From a bacterium (GTDB lineage Bacteria > Patescibacteriota > Patescibacteriia > UBA1558 > S5-K13): a stretch of 22,663 bases of DNA. A program made the translations under genes and the position numbers. The DNA is taken from the NCBI GenBank assembly GCA_021106915.1, contig JAIOTH010000036.1, positions 1 to 22,663 on the forward strand. Direction: 5' to 3'. A model generated the notes under the pieces. The model had not been told where the DNA came from. It searched no databases and saw only the letters and a list, made by a program, of their open reading frames with translations. Shown here in pieces: positions 5,790-12,709 of the stretch; position 1 is the stretch's first letter, and each line of letters starts with the position of its first letter.

Positions 5790-7082
5790 ATGGTTAATAC
5801 AAAATATGAAAAAGCAATTCAATTTTTGAACTCGCTTAATAATATACCTGGCCGAAATTATTTAGACTACAATAAATCTAAACAAAAAGGCAAGAAAAAA
5901 TATGACCGTTCTTTTTATATTGATAGATTGAAACATCTCTTAAATTTAATTGGTAATCCTCAGAATAAGTTAAAATACATTCACGTAGCTGGTACTGCCG
6001 GCAAAGGAAGCACTGCTCAAGCCATTCATAATGTACTTAAATCTGCTGGTTATAAAGTCGGCTCTTATTATTCTCCCCACACTACCACTCATATCGAAAG
6101 AATTAAAATCGGCAATAAATATATTTCTCCTAATACCTTTGCCAATATAATAGAATCTCTAAAAGCCCCTCTAACAGAATGCGCCTTAAAAAGTCCTTAT
6201 GGAACACCATCTTATTATGAAATATCTTTAGTTATTGCTCTAATTCATTTTGCAAATATCAAATGTGAGTGGGTAGTTTTAGAGGCTTTATTAGGCGGAA
6301 GATATGACGCTACTAATGTGATTAAAAATACTAAATTAGCAGTACTTACTAAAGTAGACTATGATCATCAATAAGTTCTTGGTAATACTTTACAATAGAA
6401 TGCTGACGATAAAATGCAAATTATAAAACCAAACTGTAAATTCATTACCACAGAACAAAGGCCTCAAATTTTAAAACTTTTAGAAAAAAAATGCAAGAAA
6501 GAAAATGCTGAATTTTTACCAATCAAAACCAAAGCTAAAAATCGTAATAATTTAATTGCTCAAAAAATTGGTGAATTATTAAAAATAAGACCTAAGGCTA
6601 TTGAAAAGGCTTTAGCTAAAACAAAATTACCTTGTCGTTTTGAAACTATTCAAACAATTCCTAAAATTATTATCGACGGAGCTCATAATAGAATCAAATT
6701 AAGAAAAGTAGCTGAAAGTTTAGAGATTGTTAAACGCAAAAAACTAATCATACTTTTTTCTATGACTGCTGGTAAAAATACGATCGAATCCATGAAAGAA
6801 ATTGCTCATTTAGCTGATCACATTATTTTCACTCGTACTCTATCCTTACCTGGAAATAGAAGAACAGTTCCCTTACATGAATTTCAAAAAAATGTTAAAA
6901 AACTAAAAATTAAAGCTAAAATAAATTATTTCTTAGATCCTTGGCAGGCTATGAGTTATGCCATCTCTAATACCAGTAGTAAAGATTGCTTATTAATTAC
7001 TGGTTCAATGTATATGGCTGGCGCTCTTAGAGAAAAATGGATTAATGAAAAATATATCTTAAAAAATAGATCTTCATTTTAA
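5790..7082 (+). pseudogene. folC: Folylpolyglutamate synthase/Mur-ligase-like FolC, interrupted by two stop codons
   Basis: The full frame is 430 codons, normal for FolC, which adds glutamates to (dihydro)folate using ATP. Visible motifs: P-loop HVAGTAGKGST (P-loop residues 68-75), SPHTTTHIERI, LEALLGGRYDATN (164-176), VDYDH before the breaks, then IIKPNCKFITTEQ, LPCRFETIQ and IIIDGAHN after them. The frame holds TAA at codon 195 (6372-6374) and TAG at codon 203 (6396-6398); the intervening residues VLGNTLQ still match the family's LGNTLE segment. There is no frameshift, and 222 further codons are intact from an ATG at 6414. Either recent nonsense mutations, assembly error, or readthrough would explain this. 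The local residues KMQIIKP deviate from the usual KAGIIKP, which fits relaxed constraint. It sits between the IVP gene and topA. Confidence 0.88.
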
Positions 7083-7106
7083 TAATACCCTTAAACAAAA
7101 CTTACT

Positions 7107-9323
7107 ATGTCTAGTAAATTAGTAATTGTAGAGTCGCCAACTAAAGCTAAAACTATTGAAAAATTCTTAGATAAAACTTATAAAGTTAAGTCTTCTTTTG
7201 GTCATATTCGAGACTTACCAAAAGCTAAATTAGGTGTAGATGTTGATAATAATTTTGAACCAGAATATGAAATTCCTAAAAAAGCCAGTGTCAAAGTTAA
7301 AGAATTAAAAAAACTGGCTAAAAATGCTGATACAATTTACTTTGCTACTGATGAAGATCGAGAAGGAGAAGCTATTTCTTGGCATTTAGCTCAAATTTTT
7401 AAAACTCCCATTGATCAAACTGAAAGAATAACTTTTCATGAAATTACCAAGGAAGCTATCAAAGAATCTTTAAAAAGCCCTCGACATATTGATATGGATA
7501 TGGTTAATTCTCAACAAGCTCGTCGAATATTGGATCGTTTAGTGGGATATAAATTATCTCCTTTTCTGTGGAAAAAAATTACACGTGGACTATCGGCTGG
7601 CCGAGTCCAATCTATAGTAGTTCGTCTAATTGTTGAAAAAGAAAAAGAAATTCAAGCTTTCAAAATAGACAACTATTGGGAAATCATAGGTGACTTTCAA
7701 CAAAGTAAAAAAGAAAATTTTGAAGCTAAATTATTCAAAATAGATAGCAAGAGCTTAAAAAAATTATCAATTGATTCCGAAGAAAAAGCCCAAAAATTAT
7801 TTAAAATTTTATCCGATCAAGAGTACTATGTAGCAAACATTAACAAAAAAGACACTAGTCGTAATCCTCTAGCTCCCTTCACTACATCTTCTTTACAACA
7901 AGAAGCTAGTCGACATCTACATTTTTCAGCCAAGCAAACCATGATGTTAGCTCAAAGATTATATGAAGGTATTAAAACTAATAATGAAACTACTGGTTTA
8001 ATTACTTATATGAGAACTGATTCTCTTAATTTATCCAAAAAATTCCTTGGTGAAGCTTCTCAATACATTAAAGATAATCTAGGTAAAGAATATTTAGAAT
8101 CAAAAACTTTCAAAACTAAGAGCAAAGGAGCTCAAGAAGCTCACGAAGCTATTCGACCAACTTCTGCTCAACGAACTCCAGAAGAATTAAAAGATGTTCT
8201 AGATCCTCAACAATTCAAACTATATCAATTAATTTGGCAAAGAGCGATCGCTAGTCAAATGAGTCAAGCTAAATTAGAAGCTACTTCTGTGAGTATTAAT
8301 ACTAAAGATGATAAATACACTTTTAAAATAAATGGACAAGTTATTAAATTTGCTGGTTTTCTAAAAATATATCCTAGTAGTACTAAAGATGAGATATTAC
8401 CCAGAATGGAGAAAGATGAAATTATTAAATGTTTAGAAATCCGACCAATTGCTAAGGCTACTAAACCGCCAGCTCGTTATTCTGATGCTACTATAGTAAA
8501 AACTTTAGAAGAAAAAGGAATCGGTCGACCTTCGACTTATGCTCCAACCATTAATACGGTAATTAACCGTGGTTATACTGAAAGAATAGATCAAAGACGA
8601 TTAAAACCAACTGACATTGCCTTTGTAGTTAATGATATGTTAGTTGAACATTTTTCTGATATTGTAGATTATAATTTTACTGCTCAAATGGAACAAAATT
8701 TAGATGAAATAGCTGAGGGAAAACAAAAGTGGCAAAAAGTAATTGGTAATTTTTACAAACCATTCAGTAATAATTTAAAAATCAAAGAAAAAGAAATTGA
8801 TAAAAAAAAAATAACTGAGGAAGAAACAGATCATATTTGTGAAAAATGTAATAATAAAATGGTCATTAAAATAGGTCGCTGGGGTAAATTTCTAGCTTGT
8901 TCTAATTATCCAGAATGTAAAAATACAAAAAAAATAGACTCCAAAGGTAATATTGCTGAAAAAAAAGAACCAGAATTATTAGAAGAAAAATGTCCTGATT
9001 GTGGAGCTCCCCTAGTACTAAGAAATGGCCGCTTCGGAAAATTTAAAGGATGCTCTAAATATCCAGATTGTAAATATATCAAAAAAGAGGCTCTAAAATT
9101 AGATAATGATTTAGAACTAAAATGTCCAAAATGTAAAAATGGTAAAATTACCGCCAAACATAGTCGCCGAGGAATATTTTATGGATGTGATCAATACCCA
9201 AAATGTGATTTTGCCTTCTGGGGCAAACCAACTGGAAAACTCTGTAAAGAATGTCAAGCGCCAATGATAGAGAGTAAAGACGGAAAAAAATGCTCAGATA
9301 AAAACTGCTCCTCTCGAAAATAA
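7107..9323 (+). CDS. topA: DNA topoisomerase I
   Basis: A 738-aa type IA topoisomerase that relaxes negative supercoils by cutting and resealing one strand. The Toprim domain begins at once: LVIVESPTKAKTIEKFL with Glu9, and TDEDREGE (81-88) supplying the metal-binding D-x-D-x-E. GLSAGRVQS (161-169) and the active-site segment TGLITYMRTDS follow, with catalytic Tyr301. The C-terminal ~165 residues contain four Cys4 zinc-finger modules (starting CEKC, CPDC, CPKC and CKEC), the last one short. Length and order are typical. The start ATG is 24 nt after the folC frame, so the two are probably cotranscribed. The transcript ends at the hairpin at 9353-9385. Confidence 0.98.
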   Translation: MSSKLVIVESPTKAKTIEKFLDKTYKVKSSFGHIRDLPKAKLGVDVDNNFEPEYEIPKKASVKVKELKKLAKNADTIYFATDEDREGEAISWHLAQIFKTPIDQTERITFHEITKEAIKESLKSPRHIDMDMVNSQQARRILDRLVGYKLSPFLWKKITRGLSAGRVQSIVVRLIVEKEKEIQAFKIDNYWEIIGDFQQSKKENFEAKLFKIDSKSLKKLSIDSEEKAQKLFKILSDQEYYVANINKKDTSRNPLAPFTTSSLQQEASRHLHFSAKQTMMLAQRLYEGIKTNNETTGLITYMRTDSLNLSKKFLGEASQYIKDNLGKEYLESKTFKTKSKGAQEAHEAIRPTSAQRTPEELKDVLDPQQFKLYQLIWQRAIASQMSQAKLEATSVSINTKDDKYTFKINGQVIKFAGFLKIYPSSTKDEILPRMEKDEIIKCLEIRPIAKATKPPARYSDATIVKTLEEKGIGRPSTYAPTINTVINRGYTERIDQRRLKPTDIAFVVNDMLVEHFSDIVDYNFTAQMEQNLDEIAEGKQKWQKVIGNFYKPFSNNLKIKEKEIDKKKITEEETDHICEKCNNKMVIKIGRWGKFLACSNYPECKNTKKIDSKGNIAEKKEPELLEEKCPDCGAPLVLRNGRFGKFKGCSKYPDCKYIKKEALKLDNDLELKCPKCKNGKITAKHSRRGIFYGCDQYPKCDFAFWGKPTGKLCKECQAPMIESKDGKKCSDKNCSSRK

Positions 9324-9352
9324 CTTTCTTAAACAAGTACACATCTCTTAAT

Positions 9353-9388
9353 AAAGCCTCTTAATCATTTTTGAACAGAGGCTTTTCT
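9353..9388 (+). terminator. Rho-independent terminator after topA
   Basis: A perfect 9-bp stem AAAGCCTCT (9353-9361) / AGAGGCTTT (9377-9385) with a 15-nt loop, followed by a short T-rich tail. It lies 30 nt after the topA stop and separates topA from the RelA/SpoT gene. Confidence 0.75.
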
Positions 9389-9439
9389 AATAAAACTCCT
9401 ATAATAGCCCTAATAACTATATTCATATATAATTAAAGT

Positions 9440-10936
9440 ATGTCTGAATTAAAAGAACTAACTCAAATTTTTAAAAAAAATAACAAAGAAAATGATCTTG
9501 GGTCTTCTTTGATTAAAAAAGCTTGGGAATTCGCTTCTGTAGCCCATCAAAATCAAAAAAGACTTAGTGGTGAAGAATATATAACCCACCCCATGAAAAC
9601 AGCCATTATCTTGGCTGAATGGGATATGGACATTGAAACTATAATTGCTGGTATTTTACATGACGTTCCAGAGGAAACTGAATTTACTATCAGTAATATC
9701 AAATCCGAATTTGGCTCAGAAATTGCTAAATTAGTCGAAGGTGACACGGAAATTGGTCACATAAAATATCGGGGAGTAGAAAGATATGCCGAAAATTTAC
9801 GAAAAATGTTTATAGCTATGTCAAGAGATGTTCGAGTAATAATTATCCGTTTTGCTGATCGCATTCACAATTTAAAAACTCTACAATATCATCCTAATCC
9901 TCAAAAAAGATATCGCATCGCCTTGGAATCTCTAGAAATATATGCTCCAATCGCTGGACGTCTAGGTATGTATAAAATTAAAGAACAAATAGAAGATCTT
10001 TCTTTTAAATATGTTTACCCTTTAGAAAAAAAATGGACTATTGAACAACTAAAATCTCAACTAGAGACCCGCACTATTTCTCTTAAAAAAATTAGATATA
10101 AAATTATTGATCTACTTGAAAAAAATGATATAAATTTTATCAAAGTTTATGGTCGAAAAAAAAAGCTATACTCTTTATACAAAAAATTACTCCGTAAAGA
10201 AAAAGATATCTACAAAATTTATGATTTAATTGCCCTACGAATAATAACTAATACAAAAGCTGATTGTTATACAATATTAGGCTTAATTCATAATAATTGG
10301 CAACCATTAAATGGCCGGGTAAAAGATTTCATTTCTCAGCCCAAACCCAATGGCTATCAATCTTTGCATACTACCATTCTTAACGAGGACCATAATCCCA
10401 TAGAAATTCAGATTAAAACTCAAGCCATGGAAAAAGTGTCTGAATTTGGTATTGCCGCCCACTGGAGATACAAAGACAAAAAAATAGATATTAATAAAAA
10501 AGAGTTCTCTTGGATGAAAGATCTAGTTAAATGGCAACAAAAAATTAAAAATAATAAGGATTATTTAAAATCTATTAAATTAAATACTGATATATTTAAA
10601 TCCTGTATTTTTGTTTTTACTCCTAAAAATGACGTCATTGAATTACCAGAGAGATCCACTCCCATAGATTTTGCTTATCATATTCATACCGACGTTGGTA
10701 ATAAATGTATTGGTGTAAAAATAAACAATAAAATGTCTAAAGTTAATACTGAATTAAAAAATGGTGACCTAGTAGAAATTTTGATGGACAAAAATCGAAA
10801 ATTGCCAAATCCTGACTGGCTAAATTTTATACGTACTAATACCGCTAAAGAAAAAATAAAAAACACTGTCTCCAGAGCTAGAAAAGAAAAAAATAAAAAT
10901 TTCATTAAAAGAATCAAAGGATATATTAAAAGATAA
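9440..10936 (+). CDS. RelA/SpoT-type (p)ppGpp synthetase/hydrolase, short form
   Basis: A 498-aa RSH protein controlling the stringent-response alarmone (p)ppGpp. The HD hydrolase domain occupies residues ~25-180 with His50, His74-Asp75 in LHDVPEET (the usual ED is EE) and Asp140 in RFADRIHNL. The synthetase domain (~230-345) has VYGRKKKLYSLYKK, IYDLIALRI with Asp262, PKPNGYQSLHTT and IEIQIKT with Glu322 and Gln324, all expected for activity. A TGS domain follows (~388-450). The usual C-terminal helical/ACT half (~200 residues) is missing; the protein ends in a Lys-rich tail after NFIRTNTAKEKIK. Both catalytic centres look intact, so a bifunctional enzyme is likely, with ribosome-type regulation reduced. 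Confidence 0.94.
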   Translation: MSELKELTQIFKKNNKENDLGSSLIKKAWEFASVAHQNQKRLSGEEYITHPMKTAIILAEWDMDIETIIAGILHDVPEETEFTISNIKSEFGSEIAKLVEGDTEIGHIKYRGVERYAENLRKMFIAMSRDVRVIIIRFADRIHNLKTLQYHPNPQKRYRIALESLEIYAPIAGRLGMYKIKEQIEDLSFKYVYPLEKKWTIEQLKSQLETRTISLKKIRYKIIDLLEKNDINFIKVYGRKKKLYSLYKKLLRKEKDIYKIYDLIALRIITNTKADCYTILGLIHNNWQPLNGRVKDFISQPKPNGYQSLHTTILNEDHNPIEIQIKTQAMEKVSEFGIAAHWRYKDKKIDINKKEFSWMKDLVKWQQKIKNNKDYLKSIKLNTDIFKSCIFVFTPKNDVIELPERSTPIDFAYHIHTDVGNKCIGVKINNKMSKVNTELKNGDLVEILMDKNRKLPNPDWLNFIRTNTAKEKIKNTVSRARKEKNKNFIKRIKGYIKR

Positions 10937-10981
10937 TAAAAACTTCCTTATAAAATATGACCTAATTACCTTTTAACTACT

Positions 10982-11056
10982 TGGTGCTCTCGCCAAGAAT
11001 CGAACTTGGATTACCGGTTCCGCAAACCAGCGTTCTATCCATTAAACTACGAGAGC
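10982..11056 (-). tRNA. tRNA-Arg, anticodon GCG, CCA encoded
   Basis: A full cloverleaf on the minus strand: acceptor GCTCTCG/CGAGAGC, D-arm GTTT/GAAC, anticodon stem CTGGT/ACCGG with loop TTGCGGA (anticodon GCG, reading CGC/CGU), a 4-nt variable loop and T-arm CCAAG/CTTGG with loop TTCGATT. Discriminator A and an encoded CCA end the gene. Total 75 nt. The more usual bacterial anticodon for this codon pair is ACG (inosine-modified), so GCG is notable. It is antisense-convergent to the RSH gene. Confidence 0.95.
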
Positions 11057-11068
11057 TTATTTTATATA

Positions 11069-11097
11069 ATATTAGTTATAAAAAGAGCTTTTGTAAA
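11069..11097 (-). promoter_or_regulatory. Promoter of tRNA-Arg, overlapping the hairpin
   Basis: On the minus strand TTTACA (11097-11092), a 17-nt spacer and TAATAT (11074-11069). The predicted start is near 11062, about 6 nt before the tRNA 5' end. The -35 box lies in the loop and the spacer in one arm of the terminator hairpin at 11076-11110. Confidence 0.6.
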
Positions 11098-11110
11098 GCT
11101 CTTTTTATAA
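11076..11110. terminator. Strong bidirectional Rho-independent terminator
   Basis: A perfect 15-bp inverted repeat, TTATAAAAAGAGCTT (11076-11090) and AAGCTCTTTTTATAA (11096-11110), closes a 5-nt loop. The AGAGCTT core plus A/T tails gives the hairpin-U-run form on both strands. On the minus strand it stops transcripts from the 162-aa gene (stop 47 nt upstream); on the plus strand it stops readthrough from the RSH gene. Confidence 0.85.
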
Positions 11111-11157
11111 TTGAATTCCCTCACCTAAAATTGTATAGCTAATAAATTTAGTAAAAA

Positions 11158-11646
11158 TTATAATTTCAAAACTCTAGTCAAAAAATCTGAAGCCGGCTCT
11201 TCACTCTTATCAACATCTTCTTCTAAAAACAAAAATAAAGTATCTCTAATATTTACTGGATTTTGCTCTTTTAAAGGTATGCTAATTCGAGCTTTTAATT
11301 TACTCTTTAGCTCTAAATACAAATTAGAAACATTTGGTGGCTCATAAATAATAAAGAAATTACTTATATCTTTATAAGGGTATACTTTATTACCTATTTC
11401 GATACCTCCCTCTGTTATCTTAACTTCCAAATCTATTGGTTCTTTATTATTTTGTAGCAAAACAATAATAGTAGTCATTATAACTATTACTGCAAATAAA
11501 AAATTACCCATTAACAACGCTGCTAATAATAATGAAGCTACAAATACAAAAAGAACAATATACCAAGTTGTACTATGCTTATATTTTTTGAATTCCGGAA
11601 AATACCAGCTATAAAAAGTCTTTCCTAATTCTATTTTTTCAACCAT
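11158..11646 (-). CDS. Hypothetical membrane protein, 162 aa, two TM segments
   Basis: I do not recognise a characterised family. A short cytoplasmic-looking N-terminus (WYFPEFKKYKHST) precedes two hydrophobic segments (~27-46 and ~48-65) forming a membrane hairpin. A soluble ~95-residue domain follows, with a strand-rich pattern (LEVKITEGGIEIGNKVYPYKD, FFIIYEP, LYLELKSKLKARISIPL) and a final helix (IRDTLFLFLEE). This layout resembles small membrane proteins with a PH-like domain that are common in Patescibacteria; that comparison is an inference. The ATG is preceded by a consensus promoter (11676-11704) and a leader of ~22 nt without an SD. It is a single-gene unit ending at the 11076-11110 hairpin. 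Confidence 0.8.
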   Translation of the reverse strand: MVEKIELGKTFYSWYFPEFKKYKHSTTWYIVLFVFVASLLLAALLMGNFLFAVIVIMTTIIVLLQNNKEPIDLEVKITEGGIEIGNKVYPYKDISNFFIIYEPPNVSNLYLELKSKLKARISIPLKEQNPVNIRDTLFLFLEEDVDKSEEPASDFLTRVLKL

Positions 11647-11675
11647 AATTAATATTTATTATATTATATATTATT

Positions 11676-11704
11676 ATTATACAATTTTATAACTTCATTG
11701 ACAA
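11676..11704 (-). promoter_or_regulatory. Promoter of the 162-aa membrane protein gene
   Basis: On the minus strand TTGTCA (11704-11699), a 17-nt spacer and TATAAT (11681-11676), a perfect -10. The predicted start is near 11669, ~22 nt before the ATG. Its -35 overlaps the -35 of the divergent tRNA-Ser promoter base for base except one position at each end. Confidence 0.7.
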
Positions 11705-11726
11705 TCAAACTTTTCTTAGATACAAT
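11698..11726 (+). promoter_or_regulatory. Promoter of tRNA-Ser
   Basis: TTGACA (11698-11703), a 17-nt spacer and TACAAT (11721-11726): near-perfect consensus. The predicted start is near 11733, ~70 nt upstream of the mature tRNA-Ser end. A perfect 7-bp inverted repeat, TACAATA/TATTGTA (11721-11738), overlaps the -10 and the likely start site and could be an operator or a chance AT palindrome. Confidence 0.75.
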
Positions 11727-11803
11727 AGATTTATTGTAGATAAAGAGGATGACTGACATGCATTTCCATAAGTGTAACAATATAAAGACAAGAACTAAGA
11801 TAC

Positions 11804-11896
11804 GGAAGGGTGGCTGAGTGGCTGAAAGCGACAGATTGCTAATCTGTTATACGTTTTTTAAGCGTATCGGGGGTTCGAATCCCTTCCCTTCCGCCA
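11804..11896 (+). tRNA. tRNA-Ser, anticodon GCU, CCA encoded
   Basis: Acceptor GGAAGGG/CCCTTCC, D-arm with GCTGAGTGGCTGAAAGC, anticodon stem ACAGA/TCTGT with loop TTGCTAA (anticodon GCT, reading AGC/AGU). The long class II variable arm TATACG...CGTATC is typical of serine tRNA, and the T-loop is TTCGAAT. Discriminator G and an encoded CCA follow. Total 93 nt. Confidence 0.96.
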
Positions 11897-11931
11897 TAGG
11901 CCAACAATTATTATTATTATCTCTTTAAAAA

Positions 11932-11950
11932 TTACTTATTAAATAAGTAA
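11932..11950 (+). terminator. AT hairpin with T-run after tRNA-Ser
   Basis: A near-perfect palindrome TTACTTATT-A-AATAAGTAA is followed by ATTGTTTTTATA on the plus strand, 36 nt past tRNA-Ser. It could be a weak intrinsic terminator. The stem has only two GC pairs, so confidence is limited. Confidence 0.4.
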
Positions 11951-11980
11951 ATTGTTTTTATATATTTATCAAAATAAATA

Positions 11981-12006
11981 CATCCCTTACTTTTAAATAA
12001 AGGATG
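11981..12006 (-). terminator. Terminator after the pilin gene
   Basis: On the minus strand CATCCTTTA / TAAGGGATG pair over 9 bp (one G-T) with an 8-nt loop, followed by TATTTATTTTG. It lies 22 nt after the pilin stop and probably closes the pilus transcription unit. Confidence 0.65.
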
Positions 12007-12027
12007 AATAAAATTTAAATTAACTAA

Positions 12028-12543
12028 TTAACGATCAGCTACACAATTTAATGTTCTAGCTGTAATAGCACCACCTTCTGAAATCTGAAAAAAACCAGCA
12101 TCACCTAAACTACTATTTGCTTCTAAATAAAAACAAATATTGTAATCAGCGGTAGTAGCGTTAGCCGCCGTAATAGAATAATCACATGCTCCAGCGCTAG
12201 CTATAGCTGAACATGCAATTCCATCGCCTTTAGTAGAAGGATCTATAAGTTTTGTGGTAATATCAACACCAAAATCACCTGGTCCAGTACATTCTGATAT
12301 TTTATCATCCTTAAGAACGCAACCTACTAATTTAGTATTTACTGAAAGTGTATCTTCTATTTCTAAAGTATTAGATAATTGTTTTATATCTGATAATCTT
12401 CGAACATCTCTAGTTCTTTCTCTGCCACTACTTAATGAAACCATAGACATAGCTGCTAATATACCAATAATAGTAACCACTATTAATAATTCAATTAAAG
12501 TAAAACCTTCTCGTTTTGAATTTTGTTTAAAAAATCTTCTCAT
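12028..12543 (-). CDS. Type IV pilin-like prepilin (major pilin candidate)
   Basis: A 171-aa prepilin. The class III signal is MRRFFKQNSKREG followed by FTLIELLIVVTIIGILAA, with cleavage expected between Gly13 and Phe14 and the conserved Glu at mature position 5. The hydrophobic segment continues as the N-terminal assembly helix (ERTRDVRRLSDIKQLSNTLE). The C-terminal globular part has four Cys residues (CVLKDDKISEC, IACS, ACDYS, NICFYLE and final LNCVADR are the Cys-containing stretches), so disulfides are possible. An SD-like AAAGGAAA lies 8 nt before ATG. It is the last gene of the cluster and is separated from pilC by 166 nt, which would allow its own high expression. Pseudopilin identity cannot be excluded. 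Confidence 0.92.
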   Translation of the reverse strand: MRRFFKQNSKREGFTLIELLIVVTIIGILAAMSMVSLSSGRERTRDVRRLSDIKQLSNTLEIEDTLSVNTKLVGCVLKDDKISECTGPGDFGVDITTKLIDPSTKGDGIACSAIASAGACDYSITAANATTADYNICFYLEANSSLGDAGFFQISEGGAITARTLNCVADR

Positions 12544-12709
12544 TATTTTATTTCCTTTCTTTGTCCCTATTAAATAAAGATATGTCCTGAGATTATTCAG
12601 GGTAATTTATTATTTTGTTATCTAATTTACTATAATATTTATATTATAACATATAATATATCGATATACGAATTAAATTGGATTCAGCAAATAAATTTAT
12701 TTAGCATCA
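12544..12709 (-). promoter_or_regulatory. pilC-pilin intergenic region with AT palindrome and leader hairpin
   Basis: A 166-nt gap. It holds a perfect AT palindrome ATATTATA-TG-TTATAATAT-like stretch near 12640-12660 that contains TATAAT sequences on the minus strand, so a pilin promoter may lie here, but I see no good -35. A small hairpin CCTGA/TCAGG (12586-12601) would be in the pilin leader. The pilC end carries GATATACGAATT and TTAGCATCATTAG, which look like a worn family A repeat. Confidence 0.35.

Noticed and set aside
8906..9342. Antisense open frames inside topA and at its 3' end
   Set aside because: They are complements of the zinc-finger coding sequence without homology-like motifs, promoters or SDs.
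9400..9433. TATAAT sequences before the RSH gene as its promoter
   Set aside because: No acceptable -35 hexamer at 16-18 nt; such -10 matches are expected by chance in this composition.
10684..10917. Antisense open frame within the RSH gene
   Set aside because: Hydrophobic composition is the normal complement of Lys/Asn/Asp-rich coding; no start signals.
12254..12577. Antisense open frame over the pilin gene
   Set aside because: The opposite strand encodes an unmistakable prepilin; the antisense frame has no recognisable features.
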